64,000 bases of DNA from Petrosia ficiformis (taxonomy: Eukaryota > Porifera > Demospongiae > Haplosclerida > Petrosiidae). Made by a program: the position numbers and the translations under genes. Shown here one piece after another: positions 1-22,106 of the stretch. Positions within the stretch are counted from its first letter, which is position 1. The number at the start of each line of letters is the position of its first letter. The stretch lies in the NCBI GenBank assembly GCA_947044365.1, contig OX345636.1:620001-684000 (forward strand), in the 5' to 3' direction. The notes under the pieces were generated by a model. The model was not told where the DNA came from. It made no database searches and saw only the letters and a program-made list of their open reading frames with translations.

Positions 1-771
1 GTATCGTTATTACACAAACACTCCTCTTACTTTGTGATTCAATGACATGTGGTGTGATTTGGACATCAGTATCTCCAGATATATGTTCCCTATCATGTGG
101 AGATGTGTTAGTGATATCACATGCTATAAAAATCAATGGAGATTCAAATCACAATAATATACATGCATACATAATAGGACATATTTTCTGACAAAACGCA
201 CCTTGTAAAGTAAGGTCATCTTCCCATGATAGTATGTACTGCTGTCATACTTGTTCAGTAATATGTATGTAAATCAAATCTAGATCTATCTGCATACCAC
301 AGTTTAGTGTGTATGCTCACTTGTGGTAAGAGATTCTGTAATGCTTTTGAAATACATCAGCATAGTAGGGGTGCTTTGGTAACACTGAGGTGTCAAATTT
401 AGAAGTGCTATGATTACACTAGGGTGCTAAGACTACACCTTATGTGTTACAGTAGCCCAGCATTGTGGGTTAAGAATGACTAGGGTGTCCTGTGAACACT
501 AAGATGATGTTACCACAGCACCCAACAAGCTTTCATTAGACCTTTTCACGTAAAGTGTTGAGGAATTCATTAGTTGGATAATGAACGTGACATCACTTCC
601 GGGGTACATTCTTGGGGTACTTTTGTATTGAAGTCAATGGAGAAAAACACTATTTTTGATAACGAATAGTTTGCTTCGTGTACCGTATATTTTACATCAA
701 TGAAAAGATCGAAATCCATGCTCTCTAATGGTGTAAAAATCTAGACAAAAATGTTGTTAGTTTTTGGAATA
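1..771. other. unassigned AT-rich flank
   Basis: No convincing coding exon, RNA gene or complete mobile element was recognised here. The only structure seen is an imperfect inverted repeat around 369-523, listed separately. The short open frames near 751-984 lie opposite a decayed transposase exon and are not believed. Confidence 0.5.
369..523. repeat. imperfect inverted repeat, possible small MITE
   Basis: The left end reads gggtgctttggtaaca and the right end is its near reverse complement (tgttaccacagcaccc). Inside, the motifs gggtg and aacact recur in both orientations. The size and terminal symmetry suggest a short non-autonomous DNA transposon, but no clear target-site duplication was found. 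An ordinary local palindrome is the alternative. Confidence 0.35.
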
Positions 772-1622
772 TTACAATTGTGTAATCATAGGAGTAAACT
801 CAAAGTACACAATCTGTCTATCAACAAAAATGCTACTAACTGTTCCAAACTTCAGCTCCTCGTTGTCTTCCTTTCCAGCAAAAGCATCCTGGTACTTGGT
901 ACCACACAATCATACCCAGTTAGCCCTAAACACAAAAGGAATAAAAATGTTTGGTCAAAGTTAACAATTGAAACTTATACCTGAACAAACAGATTGATGA
1001 CAAAGTTGAAATGGAATTCCACATTATATTTGTAGGGTTTTGAACAACATGACCTATGGAATAGCAAATCATATATTTGGAAATTTATTAAGCTAAAAAC
1101 ATACCAGGGCCGATTTCCATTTCTTCTCCAGAAAGAGAATCTTAACAAAGGGATAAGTAGCACTGTTGTAACTGATGACGGAGTGCTAACGAGTAACAAA
1201 TGTTAGTAAAATTTCCCAATACAATAGCTAAATGCTTAAATTACGTATGCTTTGACTCGAACCTGGTTGTCCAATGGTTAAAGGTCCAAATCTAAATAAA
1301 ACATGAGCATTAATTATAATTACATGCACATGTACAATACACAACTACACACAAACTTACTGTCAAATCAGTCATGGCATATGAATCATTGAATGCATGT
1401 TCATGGTAAGAGGAACTTCTGGGTATAGCTCCGTGACACAGGAATGATGATCACTAATTAGCGATTGTAAAAAACCACACTCATCCAGTGTAATTCGTCT
1501 GGAAAGCAGGATATTCATAATTTTAAGTAAAGAAAGATAGTTGCTCCAATGTTGATCACCTTCAGGAACTAAATGTCCAATTATTAATGGAAGAAAGTGA
1601 GCCAATGTCCACATCTGCATAG
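772..1622 (-). pseudogene. CACTA/EnSpm-type transposase, C-terminal remnant
   Basis: Three minus-strand exon-like blocks, about 1622-1361, 1291-1105 and 925-772, line up in order with the C-terminal part of the CACTA transposase at 22566-23681. Shared elements are a block with FLPLIIGHLVPEG and ISDHHSCVTELYP, a block beginning FGPL and containing YSLALRHQLQQCYL, and a final block with GTKYQDAF and KFGTVSSIFV. Introns have plausible GT/AG borders. In-frame stops occur (two at the end of the first block, one each in the other two), and the conserved stretch after FGPL is largely missing. Nothing of the N-terminal zinc finger or DDE core is present. A decayed fragment with no expected activity. 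Confidence 0.7.
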
Positions 1623-1892
1623 CTATTAAAAAAGAAAACAATATATAATACTATACTAATTAGTGTTTACTGTGAAAATATAATTATTATTAATTAAAAT
1701 TCTTTAGTGGCAGTCTACAGGCATTTTATGGGCATGTATCGCTCCATGTAGATAGGCAACACTCTATTGTATAATTTTATATGATGGTACGTGGGCAATC
1801 GCCAAGGTAACCTTTAATGTACCATTGGTGATATATGCCCATAACCTCTAGACAATGTTTACATAACAATTTATACAATGATTATAACGAGT

Positions 1893-2870
1893 TTACATAA
1901 AGCAAGAGGACTTGTTAAATAAAGGTGATGTTTCCACCATTAGTAGCCTGTAATGTACCTGGCACTGAACTAACACTGTTCTGAAATAATTCAGCAGGAC
2001 TAAGAGGAGGAAGGGGAGTTCGTTTTTGTGATGAACTAAGTTGTCTCTCTTTCTCAAAGGGACTTGTCTTCTTTGGGTATGGGTCATCATTTTGGGTGCT
2101 AAGCTTCTTAGAAGGTGGTGGCTGAAGTATTTTGGAAACATGCTTAAAATGTTGTTCTCCTGGTCGGTTGTAGCACTGGACAACCTGCTCTAATACGATA
2201 TACTGTGTGGGCTTGAATAAGTTGCTCATCAATCATGCTTCGCAAAAACTCGGTGGCACAGGTAACTTTGCCACTGTGACCAGTAAAATATCCATCAAGA
2301 CCAGCTTCAGTGCAAAGTTTTTGTACTATTCCATTTAGTGTATTTCTCCCCACAACATATTTCATAAAATAAGGTTGAACAGTAGATTTGGTTACTACTC
2401 CTGGTCTCCGATAAAATGGTCCTAAAGCGTGGTGTTCATCTCCTGCTCTTGAGTCTACAATTGTAGAAGTAAAAGATGTTTAATAATCCAGTAACTGTAA
2501 CTATGAAAAAATACCCTTGTCCTACAGCAAACTCTCCATGTCATTGGTAATAGGTTGAGCTGAGTTCCTTTCTGTGCCAAATCCCTCTGCTGTTAGTGCT
2601 TTCATGCGAACATCAAGAGACTTCCGTAGAGTGTCATAGGCTAACGAATGGCTATCAAAAAAACTAACATCAGGCCTGCCACTTTCTCTAAGGTAACGAT
2701 GGATGGAGATCACAATCTGATACAAAGAGTTAGGAGGATACGAGGTCACAACATCTTTTTTCACAGCTTCATGAACGATAATTATTGTTCAACTGCGCAT
2801 CAGTCATATCAGGAACAGAAGCCTCTATTCCTCATTCATTGCACCATGCTTTGAATATGCTAACACCCTA
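1893..2870 (-). pseudogene. Crypton/DUF3504-type tyrosine recombinase remnant
   Basis: Family knowledge: DUF3504 proteins (Crypton-derived, e.g. the QRICH1 and ZMYM relatives) have an N-terminal block with SYPPNSLYQ-like sequence and a C-terminal tyrosine-recombinase fold. Seen here on the minus strand: DMTDAQLN and SYPPNSLYQIV with RYLRESGRPDVSFF (about 2820-2522), then LGPFYRRPGV (about 2420), then GRNTLNGIVQKLCTEAGLDG and TGHSGKVTCAT with DEQLIQAHT (2365-2144). The reading frame then shifts into VQCYNRPGEQHFKHVSKIL. The His-Ser pair sits where R/K-H-S-R is expected in the catalytic domain. At least two frameshifts and no clean start argue for a dead copy. Cutting and joining of DNA is inferred from family only. 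Confidence 0.68.
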
Positions 2871-3299
2871 GTTTGTGCTTCTTGTTGTATTTATTGGAAT
2901 TCTCAGGACAACAGCCTTTTCAAGATCTTCCTCGTTGGCAGGCGTAGAATAAGGCTGGTGTACACACTTTCTTCTTAGCTTCCAAATCAATGCAACAAAG
3001 ACTATCACTTTGGAATAAGTTTCTGAACGATCAGGTGTTTTTATTAGTATAACTATTGTATTCTAAGTTCACTGATCGGGAATATAGAGACTTGTCAGCT
3101 ACCTTGTTTCAGTGATAACACAAAGGATGCTTTATAAAATTTCGTATTCATCATCTAACGCCATAACAAACTTTATTAAACAAATTACTCACGACAAACA
3201 CTACTATGCCTTCCCACAATGTGGTTATTATTTTAGCAACAGTGACATCGTTGATACTTAATTGCATTCTTCAGACGAATTTTATGATCACCATGGTTA

Positions 3300-3383
3300 T
3301 TAATCACATATCACCCTGGTTGTGGGTGTTGTTGGTGTTATGGGCATATAACACCCTCCAGACAGGGTGATATCCTGACAGTG
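3300..3383. repeat. palindromic segment ending in CACTG-like terminus
   Basis: Read on the minus strand, the segment starts CACTGTCAGGATATCACCCT and contains ggtgttatgggcatataacacc, a strong hairpin, plus further caccctg/cagggtg inversions. CACTA elements end in CACTG or CACTA, so this may be the right terminus of the element whose transposase remnant lies at 772-1622. The matching left terminus was not found. A paralogous copy of the flank (7030 onward) resumes homology right at this boundary, which supports an insertion edge. Confidence 0.4.
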
Positions 3384-3565
3384 ATTCTTGCAAGTAAAAT
3401 AACATAAATGGATGGGATGTTTTAGAATTATAAATTTTCTAATTTTTATTGTACAAATTTGTACAATTTTTGTTAACGAGTAAAAAAATGTAATATATAT
3501 ATACACAATAACTGGTTATTTGTACAACAACCGCTTATTATGTATAATTTGAATAGTGTATAAAT
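3381..3565. repeat. segmental duplication, copy A (partner 7027-7155)
   Basis: Motifs shared in order with 7027-7155: agtgattcttg, gggatgtttgag or gggatgttttag, ttgtacaatttttgttaacgag or its near match, and gttatttgtacaacaac. Divergence and small indels are visible. Together with 4464-4740 against 7425-7705, this indicates a duplicated block that included at least the 3' end and downstream flank of the kinase gene. Confidence 0.6.
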
Positions 3566-4463
3566 TTGTAGCTTATCTCGCATTAAAAAATTAATGAATT
3601 TTCGTGGGCTAATTCCCCAATACCTAATTAATTTCTGTGGTCAGAAGGAAAGGTCAACGTTTCAGACGCTCTGCTTTTGCCGGTATTTTCTAAGTCTGTA
3701 ACGTCTTGTAAGGCCATTTTCCTACTCTCTGACGTTTGATAGACCTTTGGGAAACATGGAGACTGGTTGTATCACTTCAGTTATCGATATGTAGAGTGAT
3801 ATTCAGCTACGAGGTAAGTAATCTTTGAAAAATTGATAGTATTGTTGTAATTCATTGTGTATTTGTTAATTTTAAACATTAAACCAAAGAAATAACGTAA
3901 ATGTACAGTTTAGTAACTAGAGAGTCACTTATATATGATATGGGAGCTTATATAGAGTATTGTGTGGTACTTTTCAAAGCAAGGGATGGGGCATAAAGGG
4001 GGATGGTCTTGGCATGTTTTGCAATGGTAAAGGGTTCTCTTTCTCTTAGTAGATTTGCTGCAAAGTATACATTCATACTGCTCTTTTACTGTTCTTTTAG
4101 CAAGGAAATGTTTTCTTCAATCTAGTCTTTCAGGCTGATTCTCTAATGAAGAACGGGGTCTTCCTGCTAGAGGTTTACGAACAGATTGTTTGATGTAGTC
4201 CCTCGTTAATTGGTCAACAAGAACTCTTTCATATGTTATGACCATTATGTAGTATTATTTGAATATAGTAATTGTTTATTGTTTTCTTATTTAGTTTTAT
4301 GTATAATTATGTACCTATATCATTCTCATTGTTACTAGTCTCTTCATCAGACCTCCAATCATCAATCATTTTCAATACAACAGAAGTTGAAAAAGCCATG
4401 ATATTCATTGTTACAGATGCTTATATATTTTTGACACTTCAAAATGTACTTCTCTGCCAATTT
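3566..4463. other. non-coding, nothing recognised
   Basis: No exon with family resemblance, RNA gene or terminal repeat was recognised. The stretch is AT-rich with scattered stops in all frames and lies between the two pieces of the duplicated kinase-gene flank. Confidence 0.4.
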
Positions 4464-4734
4464 TTCCAGCTATATAGTTATTATGATTGACTTGTCTTTC
4501 ACTGTTGTACAAATATTTTGAAACATATCTTTTTTGTAAGTCCGCATTTCCTCATCAAAATAAACAAATTTAAAATACAACTAACTACACAAGTACATAC
4601 TAGTAATAACCAAACCATACAAAGTACTTAGGTTAACACAACATCACATGCATTATAAAGTGTTTATGTCTTGTAGTACATTTTCCATTTTAGGACGAAG
4701 CTGTGGATTACGATTTGTACAGTACTATATAATA

Positions 4735-4737
<3 letters not shown>
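4464..4737 (-). pseudogene. truncated duplicate of the kinase gene 3' end
   Basis: This stretch closely matches 7425-7705, covering the last coding nucleotides and 3' flank of the Kelch-kinase gene. On the minus strand, about 4728-4653 reads [17 protein letters not shown] followed by the terminal residues and a stop, against [17 protein letters not shown] in the intact gene. Immediately upstream, where the rest of the kinase domain should be, the sequence becomes a long TA microsatellite. The copy therefore keeps only about 25 codons and cannot encode a kinase. Confidence 0.8.
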
Positions 4738-4886
<149 letters not shown>

Positions 4887-5145
4887 ATAGTAATAACCTG
4901 TCGTCTTGTATTATCAGAGATTATGTAATTATTGTTATTTACTCACCAAATGTATCGCTGTGTTCGAGATCTGTACTCATATTATCTAAAACAATAAAAA
5001 TGATATACTTGTACAACAGGATTATCACTTACAGTTTCGTAACCCGGGGGCTTTTGAAAAAAAGAATGAATTAATTTTAATAATAATTCCCACCACACCT
5101 ACCATGGATGTAATATACTGATTGCGAGGTGTGGCTCAGCATCTC

Positions 5146-5500
5146 ATAGGAAGTTGCGTCATTCCCGGTGGATCGGTCAATTAATGGGCATGGCGCGTAA
5201 AAGAACGCGCGTTCTAGGCTCTTCGAGCTACAGACAAGCCAGGAAGATTCAGAAACTGCTAATAACTGTTGTATATAGCAGAGAAACAGTATAAATATTA
5301 TGGAAGAATCTTTAACAAGTAAGTATAATAAGTTGTTAAGTTTCAGATATGAGGAAGTCATCATTTAGAACCTTGTAGGAATATTTCAGTCAGTTCATCA
5401 AAGATCTGTGTACTTAGACTGCAATCAGGCTTACACTAATACATAGTCATCACAAAGCAAATATAGGGATGTTTTTTTTCTCTATATACACTTTCAATTA
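5146..5500 (+). repeat. dispersed repeat, copy A (partner 47940-48250, inverted)
   Basis: The segment around 5146-5245, including ggtcaattaatgggc and gcgcgtaaaagaacgcgcg, recurs in reverse orientation at about 48165-48250. A second block near 5464-5490, with tagggat then a T-run then ctctatatac, recurs in the same relative order near 47935-47965. At the other locus this sequence lies 5' of the SET-domain transposon gene, so it may be the promoter and leader of the same family. A possible start with splice donor is seen here: ATG at about 5299, then GAAGAATCTTTAACAA and a gtaag. Confidence 0.6.
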
Positions 5501-6200
5501 TGGTTGGTAAAGAGTTAAAAAGCAAAGAGGTGGGCGTTGCCCGCATAACTACTAGCACTAGCCTTGCTCTTTTCCTACTGATAGCGAAGCATAAATTTTA
5601 CATCAATGGCTTTGCTAACAACTCTTCTTTCCAGCAAAGTAAATTAGAATCTAAAATCTTATACATTATCAGAGTTATAGACGTGAAAAAATCAATTATT
5701 AAGCGCTCCACCCACACATATGAGTGTTCTATTGTATTGTGGCCATACTTATGAATGTGGAAACCTCTTCTATCGCCCACACATTTTTAATAATTTCAAT
5801 TATAAAGGTCAGATGTTTTTGGTTCTCTTTTGTTTCTGAGCTATTCTTGACTACTCCCCAACAGAGAAAGGCAAAGGCACAAGTAAAGAACATTTCTACA
5901 TCATCCAGTAACGCAGAGAAGTTTCTGGATCGTTGCAGTAGTAATATGTTTGCTGAAATTGCTGACCGTTTTTGACCTTTTCGATGATTGTGGAGAAACA
6001 GTGATAACAGCGAATGAGACAACTGCAGATGACATCCACTTTGTCAGTAAACATCTGAATGGTTCTATAACATACTGGTTGTAGTATATTTTAGCGAAAC
6101 AGTTGACTGTTGACTTCACTGTTGAGGACTGACCTTTCAAATGCAGATGTTTGTTTGATACTTTGTTGCTCTTTCAGAGGTTTTAATATTTAATTACACG
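5501..6200 (+). other. unassigned, possible exons of a decayed element gene
   Basis: Open stretches exist on both strands. On the plus strand, about 5850-5975 reads PQQRKAKAQVKNIS followed by NAEKFLDRCSSN, hydrophilic and Ser-rich, then a stop. No family was recognised. The position just downstream of a repeat shared with the SET-domain element makes a related, divergent copy plausible, but no SET, zinc-finger or recombinase motif was found. Confidence 0.25.
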
Positions 6201-7424
6201 TCAGGAACAAATGAAGGTAAGCACACTTATATATATATATATATATGTGATATAATAATGTCATAATGATAATAATATAATACACTATAACAAAGCTCTT
6301 CACCACTATCCTCCATCATATGTAGGTTCATAGTCATCAGTCCGGTTTCTCATCTTCCAAACTCTTGTTTGCCATATTTTCATCTTCTAGTACATATTCA
6401 ACATTAGTGATGTCATTATATTAATATTTGTACAATAGTGTGATTCTTACAGTATAATAATCATTTTATAATAAGTATACATAATAATAATTATTATAAT
6501 ATACAAGCATGTTGTCAATGTATTATATTAATTTCTTTATTGGAAAACAATTATCAATACAGCTATGGACTTCATTTAAAAACCACTAGACACAAGAGGT
6601 TGATATTGATGTGGGTGTGATATAATTAAAATATAAATATATATCATAAGCTTTTTCATTATAATTTATAGGCAATTTAAGTACTGCTTACAAAGTGGCT
6701 AAAATTAATGCATGCTAAATATGAGCATTTAAGAATCGCTATATTTAGTGGACAATATGGAGCACTAAAGTGTACAAAATTTAAGATGATTTTTATGGAT
6801 AGATGCTTTTTAATTGTGCTTCTTATTGTATTAATAATGATTTGTGTCCACTTAGGGACTTCATACAAAAATTATATTAAAATGATTGAAAATAATTACC
6901 TGTGCAAAAAAATTTCTCCATTCTGTATGTAGGTCAAATGTTGCTTTTCAAAGAGATTATAACATGTAAAAATATAAAATTATACAGCCTTTGTCATATG
7001 ATGCTCAAACAATAATCAATGTTACTGATAGTGATTCTTGTAAGCAAAAGTACAGGGATGTTTGAGAACTACATTTGTACAATTTCTGTTAGCGAATAAA
7101 AAAATTGGTTGTTTGTACAACAACGAACGTCTATTATTAATAGTGTACAAATACGTTCAAAGTATAGTTCTATGATAATTATATAATATGAGTATTCTAA
7201 TTATAATGTATCAGTATAATGACCATACATTGTGTTTATAACATCACGTCTACTTGGTACCTGTAAAATGAACAGAAACGTAATCACATGTACACTACAC
7301 ATGAAGATGAGGCTGTACCTCAGATAATAGGCAATTTGGTACATCACTAAACATTTCTTCATAGTAATCTCAACATAATAATATATGAAATGCACATAAT
7401 TTACTTCTTCATCAAATTTTCTAG
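6201..7424. other. non-coding AT-rich stretch with duplication copy B
   Basis: Contains short TA runs (about 6230-6250). 7027-7155 is the partner of the duplicated segment at 3381-3565. No gene was recognised. The opposed 60-90 codon frames around 6677-6932 have no family features and lie in AT-rich sequence. Confidence 0.45.
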
Positions 7425-7621
7425 TTATATAGTTATGACGCTTACGATTGACTTGTCTTTCACTGCTGTACAAATACTTTGAAACCTATCTTTTGTAAGT
7501 CCGCATTTCCTTATCAAAAATAAATTTTAAAAAACAACTAACTACATAAGTACATACTAGTAACAACCAAACCATACAAAGTACTTAGGCTAACACAACA
7601 TCACACATACACACACATGCA

Positions 7622-17314
<9,693 letters not shown>

Positions 17315-17455
17315 TTTCGAAGTTACAGAGAAGAATACAAGATAGCTGTAGGATGGGAGCTAGACCTTTGCGTTCTCTGATAACCATTGGTTGCTATGGT
17401 ATCACATGATGACAATCATGTGAACAATAATTATTAAGAAATTAATTACACAACC
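17315..17455 (-). promoter_or_regulatory. kinase-gene 5' flank / probable promoter region
   Basis: The ~140 bp between the kinase start codon and the edge of the 36-bp minisatellite is the only non-repeat sequence available as proximal promoter and leader. No TATA box at a convincing distance was identified. The assignment rests on position alone. Confidence 0.4.
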
Positions 17456-19226
17456 AAAACGTCAGTACGACTAGTAGTAATACTACCGATAGCACTACTA
17501 GTAATACCAAATACAGCACTACTGATAGTACTACTAGTAATACTGAATACAGCACTACTGATAGTACTACTAGTAATAATGAATACAGACCTACTGAGAG
17601 TACTACTAGTAATACTGAATACCGCACTACTGATAGTAATACTGGCAATACAGAATACAGCACTACTGATAGTACTACTAGTAATAATGAATACAGCACT
17701 ACAGAGAGCACTGTGAGTAGTATTGAATACAGCACTACAGAGAGCACTATTAGTCAGCACTACTGATAATACTACTATAATACAGAAGACAACACTACTG
17801 ATAGTACTTCTAGTAATACTGAATACAGCACTACAGAGAGCACTATGAGTAGTTTTGAATACAGCACTACCGATATTCTACTAGTAATACTGAATACAGC
17901 AATACTGATAGTACTACTAGTAATACTGAATACAGCACTACTGATAGTACTACTAACAATACTGAATACAGCACTACAGAGAGCACTATGAGTAATAATG
18001 ATTACTCAACTACAAATAGTACTACTAGTAATACGGAATACAGCACTACTGATAGAACTACTAGTAATACTGAATAGCACTACTGATAGTACTATACTAG
18101 TAATACTCAATACAGTACTACTGATTGTACTACTAGTAATACTGAATACAGCACTATAGATAGTACTACTAGTAATACTGAATACAGCAATACAGATAGT
18201 ATTACTAGTAATACTGAATACATCACTAGTGATAGTACTACTGGTAATACTCAATACAGCACTACTGATAGTACTACTAGTAATACTGAATACAGCACTA
18301 TGGATAGTACTACTAGTAATACTGAATACAGCAATACAGATAGTACTACTAGTAATACTGAATACAGCACTACTGATAGTACTACTAGTAGTACTCAATA
18401 CAGCACTACTGATAGTACTACTAGTAATACTGAATACAGCACTACTGATGGTAATACTGAATACAGCACTAATGATAGTACTACTAGTAATACTGAATAC
18501 AGCACTACTGATAGTACTACTAGTAATACTGAATACAGCACTACTGATAGTACTACTAGTAATACTGAATACAGCACTACTGATAGTACTACTAGCAATA
18601 CTGAATACAGCACTACAGAGAGCACTATGAGTAATAATGATTACTCAACTACTGATAGTGCTACTAGTAATACTGAATACAGCACTATTAATAGTACTAC
18701 TAGTAATACTGAATACAGCACTACAGAGAGCACTATGAGTAATATGGATTACAGCACTACTGATAGTACTACTAGTAATAATGAATACAGCACTACAGAG
18801 AGCACTATGAGTAGTATTGAATACAGCACTGCTGATATGCTACTAGTAATACTGAATACAGCACTACTGATAGTACTGCTAGTAATACTGAATACAGCAC
18901 TACTGCTAGTACGAGTAGTAATACTGAATGCAGCACTACACTGTTAAAACATTGGAGTAACCATTACTCTTTAAAGAGAGTTGCAGCAGCCGGGCAAATA
19001 AAACTCTTCAAGGGAGTAAACCTTATTACTCCAAAAGAATTGTGGTAACACCTTTTCAGAGTTGCAGTAATTGAATGTGGAGAGTAAAAGTGACATTGAC
19101 AAAAATTCTTCTGAAAAGGAACGTTAACTATACAGAAATCAGTAGATAATAATTACTATTAAATTTATAATAATACTACATACAGTAATGGCATATCTTT
19201 ATGTACATGCATATAAACAATATCTT

Positions 19227-21877
19227 TTAACGGATGGTCGAAATACTCGTAAGTAGAGTACAGACTGATGTGGGTAGCTTCTGGCTGTCCTTGATTCCCA
19301 TCAGAGTATTCTGTAGGAGAATTAGTAGAGGGTACATAGGTCTTGGGTATACTATGTCAAAAACAAAGTATGCACAAATCAAGTTTGCCAGAGCATCTCC
19401 AAGTGTAGTTGTGCTGACTAAGAACTGAGACTCAACATATATGAAGTATTCTGTTATATCATCACTGTCAGCAACAACTATGAATGGCTCTTTCCTTTTC
19501 AGTTTCTGCACTTCATCATCCACATCAATACAGCCCTGTGTTAACAAAGGGACAAAATTCAGTTAACGTATATCGAGAAAGATCGGATATTATAGAAAAA
19601 CATTCCATCACACAGATCAAACTGCACTCTAGATGCAGACTTACTTGATGCTAGAGTGAGCATGCATAGTGGTTTCTTATCATTCTTCATGCATTTTCAA
19701 TTATCCCATGTAGAAACGTTACCAAAAATTATTGAAGTACTTGATTGGTTATGTTATGTACATGTGTAGCTGTTATTATGAACTAAAGCATAATTACTGA
19801 TTTGGTGAGTTTACAATCTACAACTGAATACCTTTCTTTCTATACTAATAGCATGCAGTGATATAGAATGAAGAAGAGTAGGTGCAGCTGTTAATATTCC
19901 AGCTGGCCATAAACAGACACTGTTTTTGACAATTGACATGTACTACAGTGTGAGTGCTTCAATTACTTTAACAATAGTGTCATGAATTCACCACTGTCAT
20001 TGAATTAAAGATTGAAGATACAACAGAAATGCACTTACCATGCACGAATGTAGGATATTAAATTTTGTCTTCTGTGATCTTGGGTATAATAGGTGCTCAA
20101 GTGCAGTTATACACTTCTCTGTATCATCTGCAGAAGTGGGTACATGTACATGTAAATTTAATCTCACTCGGTATATTCATACATGTAAAGATATGAGTAT
20201 ACATGTACATCTGCATATGGATGTACATGTAGATCAGTATTAAGACTCACCTATCGTTCCGAATTAAGGAACGGAAACTTTGCCAATACTTCCACTACTT
20301 TCGGTTGCTCGTCAACTATCCACTTCCTCCGTGTTGTGAAAGTGTCATCCATCAGACTTTTCATTGTCTTTGATTTTGGATGACTTTTTCAGTAAATTCA
20401 ACCTTCAGTTGATATACAAGCTTCTCGTATTCAGCTTCAGGGAGGGACTCTCCTTTAGGATGAAGGTAGAAACGGCTAGGGGTAGACCTTTTGGCTACTT
20501 TGTTAGGTGGTTCATCTACACTGTCATTGTTTCAATCATTTGGTAATTTCCTTTTTGATCCCTTTCTGGAATTTTTAAATCTGTTTATCAGTTTACTTCG
20601 CCAGGTTGACTGTATATACATAACAGAACATGTACATGTACATAGGGAATAAACATCATATCATTTATATGTGAGCCACCATAGGAAAATGCACTGCTAC
20701 TAAAACTAATAATTTTGATCAAACACTTGCATGTATCTTTAAATAATATTTAGTAGTCGTGCATTTTCCTATGGCTAGTCACATAATTATATGACTATAG
20801 AAGTATAAACTATATAGAAACTGTTACATGACACATTACTCTCACATAGCCACATCCAAAACAGTCAGAAAGAATCGGGTACTCTCTAACCAGTAGTTCA
20901 CAGATATGGCTGTACTCATCCGAAGTGGGGTAGGTTACATGCACCATAACTAGTGTGGACACAGCAGCAATGATCTCTTTCCGGACTGAACTTGTGATGC
21001 GGTTAGGTGTACCAGAAACCTCCTATGTACAATGCAATGCAGAGAAACAACATAATCATAATAATGATAGTTTAGAAAGGCACTGCAAAGTCTGTAATTA
21101 CTTTATAAAAATCACATCAGTAATATGATGTATCTATATAACTGTATTGTACATGTACTACATGAATGACTATATATACTTAAACTAAAGTAGAGAAGCT
21201 GATCGAACATACACATAGAGTTGTCAATGAAAGTTCCTGGGCGTCAACATGCACATTTTGATGTCACTCAAATAAATGGTCTATTGCTAAGATAGCACTG
21301 TATTATTAAAAGGTAATAGTAACTAATCTGATGATCATCTCGTAATGGTCCAATCTGAATGTATTTATGGTTATGACAGGTTCAAACAAGATAATTCCAC
21401 TTACTTGTTCTCCTCTTGAATGCACCTGAATGCTTGTGGTTGCCTTGACATGGCAGTTAGAAGTATCACTGTTATTCTGCAAAATGGAATGTATAAAGTG
21501 GAATAGTACCATGCACTATTCCAGACATTATATATGTGTTTGTGTGTTAAATTCAAGCAGCTGGAATACAATCCTAGATTCCATAACTACTGTAATGTGT
21601 GTAAAAGATGACTCACTTGCTCAGATAGCGGATTTAGCAACTTTATCACTCTGCTCTGTAGTTCCAACAACTCCACAACATCACCAATTGCAGTCACCAT
21701 CCTTCCCATCTGCTGTTCACTTAGTTTCATAAAGCAATGTCCACTAATTTTGTTCATTCGGAATGATTCAGTCACAACTTCATCGAATCTTGTCGACAGA
21801 AAGTCGCAAAATTCAAAAACATTGAGACTTGGGATTCTTTTCTCAGTCAATCCTTCCGCTAAGACTGCCATGAACAT
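19227..21877 (-). pseudogene. SAMD3-like SAM-domain protein of CACTA element 1
   Basis: Exons in order on the minus strand: about 21877-21615 (SAM-like domain: VFEFCDFL, MNKISGHCFMKLSEQQM, VVELLELQSRVIKLL), 21024-20849 (SVRKEIIAA, YPTSDEYSHICELLVREYP), 20555-20250 (STWRSKLINRFKNSRKG, later LMDDTFTTRRKWI and VVEVLAKFPFL), 20130-20040, and 19540-19230 (EPFIVVADSDDITEYFIYVE, ATTLGDAL-like stretch, YFVFDIVYPR). This order matches vertebrate SAMD3-like proteins. An in-frame TGA in the third exon and a frameshift before the LMDDTF block break the frame. The role is unknown. Residence inside CACTA ends, opposite the transposase, suggests an element accessory protein rather than a host gene. Confidence 0.72.
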
Positions 21878-21934
21878 AAGAATTTCACACCAGGCGGCAG
21901 GCGCTGATTCGCCGTTGAAGTGTATATAGATTTA

Positions 21935-21946
21935 TGCGCATGCGCG
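21935..21946. promoter_or_regulatory. NRF1-like palindrome in divergent promoter, element 1
   Basis: TGCGCATGCGCG lies between the SAM-domain start (21877) and the transposase start (22107). The NRF1 consensus is YGCGCATGCGCR, so this is an exact match. The equivalent gap in the second element (58308-58319) has the same palindrome, in otherwise AT-rich DNA. Function as a bidirectional promoter element is inferred. Confidence 0.6.
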
Positions 21947-22106
21947 GTTAACGCCCACTATTGATTAAATCATTGAAAACAGACTAGAGAGAGGTGAGTA
22001 ATTGTATAGCTACAATCATTTGTATGGCCAATAAACAATCATGGTTCTATTAATTTACATATACTGTTTATGTGTATTTAATATACATATTTCCATATGT
22101 AGGGTT

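Noticed and set aside
5598..6140. Several overlapping ORFs on both strands
   Set aside because: No frame shows a domain, and they overlap each other on both strands. At most one could be real; listed only as unassigned.
6677..6932. Two opposed ORFs with a hydrophobic segment
   Set aside because: AT-rich sequence, no start context, no neighbours or family features. Treated as chance.
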